From Tupaia tana (Eukaryota; Chordata; Mammalia; Scandentia; Tupaiidae), in the NCBI GenBank assembly GCA_026018925.1, contig JAKSZU010000016.1, positions 55,813,075 to 55,877,074 on the forward strand: a stretch of 64,000 nt of DNA, in the 5' to 3' direction. Below are positions 53,881-64,000 of this stretch, in pieces; positions within the stretch are counted from its first letter, which is position 1, and each line of letters begins with the position of its first letter. The position numbers were made by a program, and so were the translations under genes. Below the pieces are notes generated by a model that was not told where the DNA came from, searched no databases, and was given only the letters and a program-made list of their open reading frames with translations.

Positions 53881-55102
53881 ATACAAAGAAACTTCCAAAT
53901 ACTAATATAATCGTCCAGGTTAATTCTTTCTGTTCAAGTGCAGGGGGCAGAGAGATATGTCCACTGACTCTTACCTCACTATGTTTCCAAGAATTTGTGT
54001 ATGCTTTTATCTATTACCATCATTAATAAATGTTTGTTGATGTCATCCACACAGAAGGTGTTGTGCGAGACTCTCTTGCCCCAGTTAAGACTAGGAAAAT
54101 AGGCTCACTCTAATTAGGCCTTGACATGGTAAAAGATGAAACAAACACCCCTGTGGGCAGAGAAGTCTCCAGCACCTCAGTCAGGTGGCTCTCACTCAGA
54201 GAGTACAATTTTCACAAGATTGCATAGCAGCCAGCTGCCCCAGAAAGTAGCAGGAACAGAAAATACAATATTCCTATCCTCCTCCTGTTTCATTATCACC
54301 AGAGAGGGTGTCAGCATGAAAGGAGCAGTGAGAAATGGACAATTCACACATCTTCCCCGTTTCCCAACAGAGCCAGTCCCTGCTGTTGCCACGACCATTG
54401 TTGCTGCTGCCTCACAGTTTTCTCACAAGAGTATTAGACGTCTACCAGCAGGGGAGCTCATGCAAACAGGTGCATGCTTGTGCACACACATCCATGCTCT
54501 CTGCACTCCTACCTACCAAGAAATAGTAGAGAATATGGAGAGGGGAAGAGAAAGGGACAGTGAGCACGTGAAGAAGGTCTGCTCTTCTACTCACCAGGAG
54601 CCATTGGAAGGGCACCTGAAGTCCTTCAACAGCACCAAGGATCAGTCAATGCCCCACAAGAGTCTTTCTTCTCCTGGTTTTTCTCCACTGTCAGAGAGAC
54701 TACTCTAAAATGGAGTAGTATGAGGGCCTTTAAAGTCTTACCTGGTATTCAGACAGGGTGTAACCAGTGGGAATAATGGTCTGCATTTATCCCTGCCCAT
54801 CCAGCCCTCCTGGAAGAAGGGATCCAAACTTCTGGGCCACTCTGACCTTTAACTGGGAAGAATTCCAGAGTTCTACTTCCATACCTGAGTATTTGGACTT
54901 CAGTCATTCCTGCTCCAATTGCATGACCTAATTCTCAAAACAGAGCTTCTTCTGAACTGGTGCCTACATGTAAGCCTCTGGCATCAGATCTTTAGATAAA
55001 CTACCCTCTGGTGATAAACATCTCCTCCTCCAGGACAGAGATCCATTCTGCTTTTGCTAGCCTCTACTTTCAAGGTCAAGTCTATCATAAAAGTCCAGCT
55101 CT
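53881..55102. other. Unassigned DNA with a 190-codon open frame
   Basis: The plus frame 54136-54708 stays open for 190 codons, but the translation is Ser/Thr/His-rich without any domain, signal peptide or membrane segment I recognise. Overlapping frames on both strands are also open. No repeat family is recognised. I treat it as chance and not as a gene. Confidence 0.35.
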
Positions 55103-55348
55103 AGAGGGAATAGCTGATGACATACCAGGTATGTCACTGGACTTCCACATAATTGACCACAGTCCAAATCCTGGATCCAGTGGCTTAAAACTCACACCAG
55201 GCTCATGTACGTGTGCACCCAAAGCCCCAAGGGGAAACTAGAGGAGAAGATATTTCAGCACGGTCATCCCCTTTGAGGGGGTGATTTCTCACTTTCTGTC
55301 TCTCTGTGTCTCTCTGACAAGCACATGCACCCTATAGCAAAACTCTCC

Positions 55349-55390
<42 letters not shown>
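55103..55390 (+). mobile_element. SINE-A copy, 5' damaged, with oligo(A) tail
   Basis: 'gtatgtcactggacttccac', box B-like AGTCCAAATCC, the body, 'acaagcacatgcaccctata' and an A-run of about 38. 'aaaagtc(c/t)agct' flanks both sides. Confidence 0.88.
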
Positions 55391-55395
<5 letters not shown>

Positions 55396-55403
55396 AGCTT
55401 TGA

Positions 55404-55620
55404 TTGGGCCTGCTCAGTGGCACAGCAATAACATGCTTCTCCAGTGATGCTGGATCATATGGGAGATCGTGAGTTCAGTTATCTGGTGGATCTGTACACA
55501 CTGTACAGGGACCTGTATGTACTGGGCACTGTGCCTATGACCCTGACTGATTGGGAGGACTGGGGTCGGGGGGATGCAATGTGAATCTTCACTGAGGGTA
55601 ATATTTTCTATCAGGAAAGT
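55404..55620 (+). mobile_element. SINE-C copy
   Basis: 'gggcctgctcagtggcacag', 'gctggatcatatgggagatc', 'gtgagttcagttatctggtg', 'gggcactgtgcctatgaccc' and 'tgaatcttcactgagggtaa'. It begins 14 bp after the tail of the preceding SINE-A. Confidence 0.8.
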
Positions 55621-56599
55621 AGTAGACCTTTTTAAAAATCCAGTTCTAAACTTGAGCCTGGATTTTTATTTTATTGCCACCTAATGTCCCCATCTAGCTC
55701 ACTGACATCCAACACTTGATGCCCATCACCACTTGTCTGGGGGGCTGGTGAAGGCCATTACTTCTTGCTGAACAAGTCATTGCCCACCTATCATTTGTCA
55801 TCTTATTTAGTCCTGTTATGTTTTTCACCATAATAGATTTTGGGAGTTACATCCCCCTGCATACACTAGATGCCCCACTTCTTTGAGGCAGGGATCATCA
55901 GGTGTGGCATCTCATTCATCTGTGTGCCCATAACACCCAAGCCCCAGAGAAGGCCTTCAGTCAAAGCTGTTGAACAGATCCCCTCACCAGCCATAGTGAT
56001 CCGGCACTCACAGTTGGGTAATCAAGACACAAAGGACTAAAAGGCTCAGGTTAGTCCGAGAGAGTTAGTGCCAAGAAGCCAAAGGACACATTCACCTCCC
56101 AGGGCCCAGCTGAAGTTCTGCCTTTTTCTGTCTTTGAATAGAGGGCCTCACATGGCAAGATCTTGAGTGGAGTAACCCTTCCAAGTAGCATCTTGGAGTG
56201 GAACCCCCACAGTGAAGATCAGGCATTCCTCTCCTAGGCAGCATGAGATGCCCTTATAGGCCCTTGGAGTCTGTAAAGAGGGGAAACCCTCTCCCCTGCA
56301 CTCCTCCAGTCCATTCCTCTTGTCCTCTTTGTCCCCCTCCATCTTTCATCATCTCTCTCTCTTTTCCTCTCCAACCCATAAGCTCAGACAGCCAACTGGC
56401 AGCTCAGAATCATCTCATAAAGATGGGTCTGTAACCTGTGCAAGAGAGGAGAAGGGAACAAAATTATTTCCAAGTCAAGGGGACATTTCAAGCAATTTAA
56501 GCTGCTCTATAATCACAATGGAGTCAATATTGATACAGCTATTCTCACTTGAACAAATAAAATAGCCTGGGTGAGGGACATTTGTAGGAAAGAAAGGAA
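55621..56599. other. Unassigned intergenic DNA
   Basis: About 1 kb with no recognised repeat, gene or structure. Confidence 0.4.
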
Positions 56600-56790
56600 G
56601 CAAGCAATTATTGAGCATTATGGTGTGTCAAGCTTTATACGGGTACATTCTCTCACTTAACTTCCAGAGAAACTCCATGCAATGAGTACTAGTACTAGTA
56701 CCTGCATTTTATTGATGAAGCCATCGAGGCTTAGAGACTTGATTTAGGTCAGATTTTTTTAATCCCAACCTGGTGCTCTTTCCACAATAC
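56600..56790 (+). mobile_element. MIR
   Basis: 'attattgagcattatggtgt', 'gggtacattctctcacttaa', 'cctgcattttattgatgaag' and 'cttagagacttgatttaggt' follow the MIR core. Confidence 0.7.
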
Positions 56791-56847
56791 CTGAATATCT
56801 ATCTTCCACAAATGAAAACATATTGTCCTAATCAACCATTTCACTTT

Positions 56848-57087
56848 TTTTTTTTAATTTTTGCTGTAGGGCTCATGTTCTCACCAGAGAGAGACAGAGA
56901 GGGGCAAATTGAGAAATCACTCCCTCAGGGGAAATGGCCACACCATAATCCTTTCTTCTCCATACTTTCAGGATTTGGGGCACAAACACAGATTTGCCTG
57001 GCATATTTTTTAAGCTGCTGGGTCCAGGACTCTACACACTCACTCAGCCATGTGGGATACAGCTGCCTTAACCTCCATGGGCTGACC
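56848..57087 (-). mobile_element. SINE-A copy, antisense
   Basis: T-run, 'ttgctgtagggctcatgttc', 'gagaaatcactccctcaggg' and the reversed head 'cagccatgtgggatacagct'. A 177-codon plus frame (56773-57306) runs through it and is an artefact. Confidence 0.85.
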
Positions 57088-57328
57088 CCAGTTTCACCTT
57101 TTAATTCATCTGCAGTGCTCCAAACAAGTTGCCTTCAGTTTGGCCTTTGGCCCATACTCATTCCTTCCTTCTGTATTGCCAAAACAGTCAAAGGATTGGG
57201 AGGGCAACAGGTGGTGGGTGGGGAGCAGGGGGCGAAGGCAGTACTTACACCACATGACTGCTCAGTTATGCCTCAAATATTGGCTGCTTTGGAGTCGTGT
57301 TTCTGACTACCTGCTGTGTCCAAAAATT

Positions 57329-57540
57329 GTTTTCTATTTTTTTAAGGTTTCTTCTTTCTTCTATTAAGAGAAAGCGACAGCACCCTCCAGTAAGGTCTTT
57401 TATGCTACAATCCACCCCCAGCTTCGGCCATCCCCAGATCACAAGCATGTGCATGCCTGCAGGTTTCCGACCACAAACCCACAGCCTTCCCATGAACCGG
57501 CCTCGCGGTGTTGCACTGCCGCTGTGCCACCCTCCAGCCG
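57329..57540 (-). mobile_element. SINE-C copy, antisense
   Basis: 'taagagaaagcgacagcacc', 'aaggtcttttatgctacaat', 'atcacaagcatgtgcatgcc', 'cacagccttcccatgaaccg' and 'cactgccgctgtgccaccct'. CpGs are retained in the head ('ggcctcgcggtg'). Confidence 0.85.
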
Positions 57541-57669
57541 CCGTGTCTGACAGTTTCGACATGCTCTCTGCCCTATTTGAGGGAAAATATTTCCCCAAGC
57601 CCCTTCTCTTGTCTCAGGGCACCCATTTCCATTCTGTCCTGTCTGAAGGCCACTGACTATCTCGACTTC

Positions 57670-57885
57670 AAAGTGGCAATTCTCAAAGTGGGGTGACGGC
57701 AAGTCAGTAGCTTCAGCATCACCTGGAAACCTGTTAAAAGAGCAAAATTTTAGCCCCTACCCCAGGCCCACTGGACAAGAAACTCTGGGGGGTGGCATGC
57801 AGCTAAGACCCACCTTTTAACAAGCCCTCTGGTTAATTCTGAGGCACGCTCAAGTTTGAAAACCCCTGCTCTGAAAGACTCCTCC
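57670..57885 (+). mobile_element. MER5A-like hAT MITE, nearly complete
   Basis: 'gcaattctcaaagtggggtg', 'cttcagcatcacctggaaac', 'taccccaggcccactggaca', 'ctttgg-type aactctgggg' and 'gttaattctgaggcacgctc', ending 'aagtttgaaaacccctgctc'. Both ends are recognisable. Confidence 0.8.
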
Positions 57886-58079
57886 TGCTCTCAGAACACA
57901 GCATCTCTCTCTAGCCCTTCCTCTGCCCCTGTGTTCTCCACAGGACCCAACCCGGGAAAGGCAGCATTTCTGCAGCAGGTGAGACTTAAACAGTGCTAAA
58001 ACTGATGCTGGCCTTCATTTCCAGTCCTGTCTGGTAGCTGGCTGTGCTTTTATAACATGCCAGAGGTCCCACCCTCAGA
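57886..58079. other. Unassigned DNA flanking the candidate conserved element
   Basis: No repeat recognised. Confidence 0.4.
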
Positions 58080-58760
58080 AAATACTGACTCAAAATAAGA
58101 ACAGATTATTTTAAAACGCTTGCTGGCACATTTATGCCACTGGCTGGTTTATACTAATTAATCCTTATTTGACCTGAATTAATGCCTAATCTGTATAAAA
58201 TGATGGAGATTTACTGGAATGCAGCAAATGTGAGAATAAAAAAACCAAAGGCATGTGGGAGTGGATTCAGCATCAGGCTGACAGGAGGATTAAAGTACTT
58301 CTTCCTCTGGTACATTATTTGAAGTTTGATTTTTTTTTTTTTCTTCCTTTCTCCTCTCCACCCCCACCTCCTTCAAGGAAAAAAAAAATTACCAGAAGAC
58401 ATGAGCATATTGTCTCCCCTTCTCCCAAATAAAGGTAAACTGACAGCGCTTTCAATGAAAGGCTCTGCATGATTGGAATTAAATGTCAAATACGATTTTC
58501 TGTTGGCAATTCAAAGTGTTGGTGTCAAAACCAAAACTGACAGTGCGGCTGCAGATTAGTATCTGTCTGGATCGAGGCGTCACACTGTGGGGAAGGTTTA
58601 TGATTTAGTAGATTAACACAGCTCTCTTCACGCTACCACTTAAGAGATAATTTGTTCAAGCAGGAGCCGATTAGATTGTGGCTGCCCATGAGCGCGAGGC
58701 CCCTGTTCCCTGAAGTTCAGTCGGGCATTTGATGGTGCACCCTGCCCCCTGTGGGGGTCT
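58080..58760. promoter_or_regulatory. Candidate conserved non-coding (enhancer-like) element
   Basis: About 680 bp free of any recognised repeat in a window otherwise full of them, with no open coding frame of note. It has homeodomain-type cores (taatta at 58155-58160, aattaa at 58177-58182), an NKX2-like ccacttaa (58636-58643) beside agataa (58645-58650), and 'ccgattagattgtgg'. CpGs are locally retained ('atcgaggcgt', 'gagcgcgagg', 'gtcgggc') although the region is not GC-rich. This is the texture of developmental enhancers in gene deserts. Conservation cannot be tested here. Confidence 0.4.
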
Positions 58761-59034
58761 GCCATCATTGCTAGGTGACAGGCAGGAGAGGTGAGCAGGC
58801 CACAGCTGCCAGCAGCCAGCTGTCAGTGGTCACCAGTGATGTCTGCTGGTGATGTCTCAGGGAAAATGGAGTTCCTATTGATCCAACCAATATGAGATAG
58901 CCCTCCAGGTTGGAGATTTGATTCATTTCGTTTCAGCCTCCCACATGGACTGGAGGAAGGAGGGGGACTTCCTGGCAAGTCATTGAATCATGCGCTTTAC
59001 CACTAGGATTCTTCTAGATTTAGAAAAAAAGATG
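58761..59034. other. Unassigned DNA with a short local repeat
   Basis: 'tcagtggtcaccagtgatgt' and 'ctgctggtgatgtctcaggg' contain overlapping 'gtgatgtct' repeats. Nothing else recognised. Confidence 0.4.
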
Positions 59035-59310
59035 TCACCCAGGGTTCAGAGAAGTTAAGAAATTTGCCCATAATCACAGAGCTTGGGAGGTGGGAAAGGA
59101 TCTTTTATACAAAATGTACAAAGTAGCGGACACCCATGAAGCATTTTTATTTCCATGCAGTGTAAAATATTCACAGTGATGTTGATATTACAGGAGGAAC
59201 TAGGTTATAAATGTTCAAATAATTTGCCTGAGCCACACTAAGTCCATGGCAAAAGCGTGTTAGGACTAGTCTCCTGATTCCTGATTCAGCGTTCTCTGTA
59301 CCTGTCTGTG
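59035..59310 (+). mobile_element. MIR-like pieces
   Basis: 'gttcagagaagttaagaaat', 'tttgcccataatcacagagc' and, further on, 'aaataatttgcctgagccac' with 'ctcctgattcctgattcagc'. Two MIR fragments may be joined. Confidence 0.5.
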
Positions 59311-59827
59311 AAGTATGCTTAGAATAAATGTACAAACGAGGGATGGGATAAAAGGGCTTTGAAAAATATGCTTCTATCTTCTGCACATGACATTTCTGCC
59401 ACGTGACAGCCTATAGAACCCAGATAATAAAATAAATAAAATGGATGCCCTATGTCTTGACCAACCATAAATTGTAACTGGTCCTTGGCAAGACTGATTT
59501 AAGAGTTTCTTCTTGCAGCGTCTATGTTGTTCTTTCTTTTATTCCCCTCTTGTCCCTACTTCTGAAGGAGGAGGAAAAATGGTGAAAACAGTCAGCTCAG
59601 TGCAGCATTTCTATTATTCCACAATGCCAGGATGTGACAGCTTAGGAGACTCACAAGATAATGTTCAGACTCTGGTTTTAGAATGTTTACTCTCTTCTGG
59701 GTGAACTCTGACATCCAAATGCATTAATGCAGTGCCATTTTCAACTCTCATGCCAATCTCTATCCTTGTACGTATCAGAATTTTAATGCCTGCTTCCCTG
59801 TTTGAGTTATGGTAATTTATTGTAATA

Positions 59828-59969
59828 GTGTATTTTGACCTTTTCAGTATTTTGTATTTTTATTGGATAGCTGTTTCACCTCTTCCCTGGAGGGTTAGCC
59901 AGGCTGAAAATGAGAGAGAATGGTAAGACCAACCAATCAAAATACAGAATATTAAAAAGGTCAACACAC
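59828..59969. repeat. 142-bp imperfect palindrome, arms about 37 bp
   Basis: The left arm (59828-59866, 'tattttgaccttttcagtat' then 'tttgtatttttattgg') and the right arm (59933-59969, 'ccaatcaaaatacagaatat' then 'taaaaaggtcaacacac') are reverse complements with few mismatches around a 66-bp spacer. It could be an old DNA-transposon MITE that I cannot name, or a local inverted duplication. Confidence 0.75.
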
Positions 59970-60652
59970 AAGAGCAAACTATTAATTTGGAAAACACACA
60001 AATGCAAAAAAGAGGAAAGATCCAAGCAGCATGGTGGCCACAGCAAGAACAAGTGGACAGGGGAAGGCTAAGGAGATCCTCTCAACCTAGCACAGCAGTC
60101 AACTCAGCCACTGAATGCAAACTAGCCCATCAACAGAGCGCAAAGGAGGGTAGGAAATCAGCATAAACTCTAGTGAGTATCACCTATACCACTTTTGTTT
60201 CTACCTGGTCAATGCAAAGCCAGAGAGGGAGTGAAGTTGACAGGTCACAGACCAGCGATGACAGAATATTTTGAATGTGACCTCCAGAGGGTGAACCAAA
60301 GGTATCATGCCCAACTCTCTACCAACAGACAGCTGAACGTCTCAGGAATCCATAACTGGTCCTCAACTATTTCTTTTTCACAGCTCTCCAAGAAGGAAAA
60401 TCTTCCAACTTCTCCCATTGACTCTTGCCAGTTGAGTTATATGTATTATACATACTAAGCATATCTTGATGGTGGATAGTATTAGAACCATACAAAGATG
60501 GATCATACTAATCTAAATGGGCTTTCAAGTCTAGTCTACTAAGGGTTGTAATCACCAATTAACTAGTGAGCATTGTGAATGAGTTACCCAGGTGTAGACC
60601 CTCACTCACTGAAACTTAGAGTGCATTGGTTTTTTTGTGGGTTTTTTGTTGT
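59970..60652. other. Unassigned intergenic DNA
   Basis: No repeat, gene or structure recognised. Confidence 0.4.
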
Positions 60653-60926
60653 TGTTTTTTCCTTTTTTTTTTTTCTTTTTTCGGAGATATTTTTGCTATA
60701 GGGTACATGTGCTCGCCAGAAAGACAGAGAGATACAGAAAGCTAGGAATAACCCCCCAGGGGGGGATGGCCACACTACAATCCCTTCTCCTCCATTCTCC
60801 TCTGGGGATCTTGGGCACGCATGCACACGCACCCGGCATGAGTTTAAACTACCGGGTCCAGGACTTGAACTGCAGTTGACTACATGGGAGTCCAGCAACA
60901 TAGCCATTACACTAACTGCTAGTCCT
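60653..60926 (-). mobile_element. SINE-A copy, antisense
   Basis: A G/T-rich tail complement, 'gctatagggtacatgtgctc', 'cagggggggatggccacact' and the reversed head 'acatagccattacactaact'. Confidence 0.88.
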
Positions 60927-61430
60927 GAGTCCTAGTTAAAAACCAACCTGCTAGTGCACTGATTTTTAACAACACAGAGCAACATGCCTGGAGGGTCCCC
61001 CTTATCCCAGGATATTTTGTACTAGAAAAGGACCACTTTAAGATTAAACAGAAATCAAAATCTCAATGTAAAAACTGAAAAGATTTTGACTGTGAATTCA
61101 TCTTATAAAATGAAATGAAAATTTATGAGGAGATGGTTTTGTTGTATATTTAGAAAAATGTAGACTAAAACTTCAATTATATTCTTAAAGTAATAAGTAC
61201 TTAAGGATTGACTGGGAAGTTGGGGAATAATTTCCTCAATGAAATTGTATGTTAATATAAATATATCACCCTTCATACCACCTTTGACACAATTATGAAA
61301 GCATAACTTACAAAATATTCAAAGGGCTGAAGAGACAGTTCCCTCTTAATCCTGATAGTCCACTTTTTTAATGTTTTGATATCTTAATCCTTTTTTATTT
61401 TCTATTATTCAATTGTTTGTTTTTATTATT

Positions 61431-61682
61431 TCTTTTTTTTAAGAGAGAGAGATTTTTGCTATAGGTCATGTGCACTTGCCTGAGAGACAGAGAGACAGAA
61501 AATAAGAAATCACCCCCAGGGGGGGATGGCCACACCCTAATCCCTTCTTCTCCATTCTCCTCTTGGGATTTAGGACATATACACGCATGTGCCCAGCATG
61601 AGTTTTAAACCACCAGGACTCAAATGGCAGTCAACTACTTGGGAGCCCAGTGACATAATCATTATGCCATCTATTGGTCTCC
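61431..61682 (-). mobile_element. SINE-A copy, antisense
   Basis: T-run, 'tttttgctataggtcatgtg', 'aagaaatcacccccaggggg' and the reversed head 'gacataatcattatgccatc'. A few bases of the tRNA-like part are deleted ('accaccaggactcaaa'). Confidence 0.85.
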
Positions 61683-61984
61683 ATGTTCTTATTATTTAAT
61701 TATTACTGCCAGATCTTCATTTGTTAACACATTGAGAGCAACTCAGTCATTCCCCTATATCATCTGTATCAACTTCATGAAATTTTGTGATGTTTGCAAA
61801 ACTTGGAATTTCCATTTGCCTTTGGTTTACACTATATATAAAAAACCAAAACATCTGAAAATCATTTGCAAACTGATCCAATAATTGTACTATACACAAT
61901 TGTGTTAAACAGAGTTATCTTTGAATAAGGTCCAGTATTTTAAAGAATTATTTATTAATATCATTATCTTAAAATTTTACCAAA

Positions 61985-62097
61985 AAGAGTATTGGGGGAG
62001 GGGAGGATGAGAAAGCAAGCCACCAGGTCTGGGACTCAAACTAGGGTTGGCCATGTGGGACTCCAGAGTCTTTACCACCATGCCACCTGCCGGCTTC
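61985..62097 (-). mobile_element. SINE-B copy, antisense, tail truncated
   Basis: 'gagaaagcaagccaccaggt', 'ctgggactcaaactagggtt' and 'ggccatgtgggactccagag', ending 'atgccacctgccggc'. Confidence 0.8.
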
Positions 62098-62439
62098 ATG
62101 AATAGGATCCTATTTTTAAAGTTTGCTAGAGAATGTTTGATGACTCTTAATCCCCTATGTAAACTTTTAACTGTAAGAACTCTAATAATGAAAAATCAGG
62201 TGCCTGGACTCTAGACTTAGCAAAATACAAAGTGCATTTTGTTTTCAGTATAAAATGTACCATAACAGACATAAAAATTATTGCTGAAGTATATACACCT
62301 ATTAACACTTTCTAGTTTGAATGTTGTGATTAGCAGTCTAAGCAAGTTGCAACACAGGATAAGAATTTGCGGTTAGAAACACTATGCAGATTTTCAGTGA
62401 CTATTCTTTAAGAATATTTAATACACAGTAATTCCAAGG

Positions 62440-62612
62440 TTATGGAAGGTCCCAGGTTGCATCTCAAGTACTCCCTATACACACCAACCACAGATGTGTA
62501 CACATGCCCAGGATCCTGGCTGGCTAGGGGTGAATCACAGCATGAAGAACCTGTTGGAGATGTCCCTTCTCTCTCTCCCTTTCTCTCATTCTCTCTCTCT
62601 CTCTCATCTTAA
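62440..62612 (+). mobile_element. SINE-C copy, 5' truncated
   Basis: It starts near box B ('ggtcccaggttgcatctcaa') and continues 'catgcccaggatcctggctg', 'aatcacagcatgaagaacct' and a CT-rich stretch. The head is missing. Confidence 0.75.
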
Positions 62613-62629
62613 AAGAAATATACTTTTTT

Positions 62630-62914
62630 TTTTAATTTCTTGCTTTCTGTCTCTCTGTCTCTCTCTGTCTGTCTGGCGAGCGCACGCGCCCTATAGCGAA
62701 AACCTCTCCAAAAAAAAAAAAAAAAGAAAGCGAGAAATCACCCCCCAGGGGGGATGGCCATGCCGCAGTCCCTTCTCCTCCATTCTCCTCTCGAGATCTT
62801 GAGCACACATGCACACATGCCCGGCGTGAGTTTAAGCCACCAGGTCCGGGACGCAAACCACAGTCGACTATGTGGGAGTCCAGCGACACAGCCACTACGC
62901 TAACTACTGGTCCC
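62630..62914 (-). mobile_element. SINE-A copy with inverted 3' part, between perfect TSDs
   Basis: 62640-62722 reads as the sense 3' part of SINE-A ('tctggcgagcgcacgcgccc', then 'aaaacctctcc' and a 16-bp A-run). 62723-62914 reads antisense from the CT-stretch start to the head. Together they make one full SINE with no lost sequence. aagaaatatactttttt flanks both sides exactly (62613-62629 and 62915-62931), so it is one insertion event. Confidence 0.9.
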
Positions 62915-62934
62915 AAGAAATATACTTTTTTAGA

Positions 62935-63165
62935 AAGAGCTATGTGCTATATAGCTGTTATTTAATTCTTATAATAACCCAAATAAAGGCATCAATACCT
63001 GCAAGTTATAAGTTTGTTAGTGAATATTTGAAATAAGTAATGAAATAGGACACAGAGAGGTTAAGTAACTTGTCCAAGATCAAACATCCAATTAGTGGCA
63101 GAGGTGGGGCTCAAACCCAGGCTTCTCTGACCCCAGGCCTGTGTTTCTAGCTATTCCATGACAAT
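62935..63165 (+). mobile_element. MIR, nearly full length
   Basis: 'gctatatagctgttatttaa', 'aggacacagagaggttaagt', 'aacttgtccaagatcaaaca', 'gtggggctcaaacccaggct' and 'ctgaccccaggcctgtg'. Confidence 0.8.
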
Positions 63166-63646
63166 GCATAGAAAAGGCATCAATAAGAATATACAGTAAG
63201 ATACTGCAGTATGGTTGTAAAATTTTATTCACTTTGTATTTTTCTGTATTTTCTACCTTTTCTAAATGAAAGGTGATTGCTTTTATAATTAGAGAAAAGG
63301 AAAATAATTTTTGGAGGAAGTTAAGGTTAGAGGCTGAAGAGCACCATACTGCGGTGGCTTATAAAAAGATTTATGGAGAAAAAGGGAAGAAAGTCTTCAG
63401 GGGAGCTGCAGCTGAAGGAAAGACTCCAAGCTGGCAAGGAGCCTGCAGATAAGAGCTTGGCATAGTCCCTAAGTGCTGCCCAGTCTACCTACTGAGGAGC
63501 CCAGAAGAAATGAGTGTGTGTGGTCAGGAAGAGAATACTGACCACAGCCAGGGGTGAGTACGCCCACCACTTCCTGCCAAGGCTGCCTGCTGTCTGTCCC
63601 CACCTCCCACCAGTACCATGAGGAGCTCAGCCCTACACTCAGCTTA
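63166..63646. other. Unassigned intergenic DNA
   Basis: No recognised repeat or gene. Confidence 0.4.
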
Positions 63647-63904
63647 ATTTTTTTTTATTTTATTCATGATAAATAACATGCATACATACATGAGAGAGGG
63701 AGAAAGAGAAGCACCCATCACAGTCTTGTCACACCACAATCCACTTCCCCTCACCCTCTAGCTCATCAGAATCTCAGGCATGTGCGTGTCCCCAGGGGTT
63801 TCAGAACTGTTAGGCCAGAAATCCAAACCCATATTTGATTTTGTGACATCCATCATTGCAGTTCAGTCTGCTACCAACTGCACCACATGAGTATGACCAA
63901 CCCC
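63647..63904 (-). mobile_element. SINE-C copy, antisense
   Basis: 'gagagagggagaaagagaag', 'cacagtcttgtcacaccaca', 'aatctcaggcatgtgcgtgt' and 'gcagttcagtctgctaccaa'. 'cagctt(t)aa' flanks both sides (63639 and 63905). Confidence 0.82.
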
Positions 63905-64000
63905 CAGCTTTAAGACCAGCTCTACCCCAAGTCAGGGTACTCCCAAGAATGAGGTCCTACCTTGCCAGTCTCTGCAGAACCTATCCCTGTCTGTCCCAGT

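Noticed and set aside
54136..54708. Longest open frame in the window (190 codons, plus)
   Set aside because: No recognisable domain, no splice-site or promoter context, and other frames on both strands are open over the same stretch. A frame of this length is plausible by chance in 64 kb with some GC-richer segments.
56773..57306. 177-codon open frame on plus
   Set aside because: More than half of it is an antisense SINE-A. No domain outside that part.

Overview
This is ordinary-looking mammalian nuclear DNA with no protein-coding gene that I can support. It is AT-rich and CpG-poor, and it holds no CpG island, no intact tRNA or rRNA gene and no spliced gene structure that I can recognise. 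The longest open frames (190, 177 and 169 codons) lie in non-conserved or repeat-derived sequence. The ancient repeats (MIR, L2, MER5A-like hAT MITEs, MaLR/MLT1-type LTRs, L1M, HAL1-like elements) identify a placental mammal. L1MA/L1PB-like 3' ends, Hsmar2-like mariners and one 7SL-related (Alu-like) SINE favour Euarchontoglires. There is no Alu, B1/B2/ID, carnivore SINEC, bovine, equine or AfroSINE. The young repeats are two tRNA-derived SINE families I cannot name from memory. A non-primate euarchontan such as a colugo is possible, but that is a weak guess.

Labels used below. SINE-A is about 250 bp: a tRNA-like head (GGGACCAGCAG..., box B GGTTCGAGTCC), a middle part, a CT-rich stretch, then GGCGAGCGCACGCGCCCTATAGC and oligo(A). 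SINE-A2 is a diverged subfamily (...GTGGTTAAGG...CCAGATCCCACATGGCC). SINE-B is a short form in which the head joins almost directly to the CT tract and ends GGTCAAATTAAAA. SINE-C is a second tRNA-like family (CTCAGTGGCACAGCAGTAA...). About 35 A/B copies and about 11 C copies are present, many with target-site duplications (TSDs).

Layout: 0-5 kb, L2, MER5A and the first 70-bp palindromic MITE. 5.9-7.4 kb, old antisense L1M. 9.5-11.6 kb, an ORF1-only (HAL1-like) L1 with repeated 5' monomers. 13-20 kb, MaLR LTRs, a MIR and a strange locally copied segment. 21.5-26.8 kb, a degraded but nearly end-to-end antisense L1 containing a younger L1, SINEs and mariner MITEs. 27.7-35.9 kb, nested SINEs, old L1 and a fossil mariner transposase. 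36-44 kb, LTRs, L2, MIR and SINE-C. 45-48.5 kb, a second HAL1-like element and a multi-layer L1 nest with the 7SL-related SINE. 49.3-52.9 kb, a solo LTR, a SINE with a CTCF-like core, and an L1 with a 5' inversion. 53-57.9 kb, MIR and SINEs. 58.1-58.8 kb, a repeat-free stretch that looks like a conserved non-coding regulatory element. 59-64 kb, more SINEs, one with a rare internal 3' inversion.

There is no operon-like cooperation between genes here. The interest lies in the transposon history and in regulatory sequence carried by repeats or sitting between them. Repeat family names come from memory of consensus sequences; RepeatMasker was not run.
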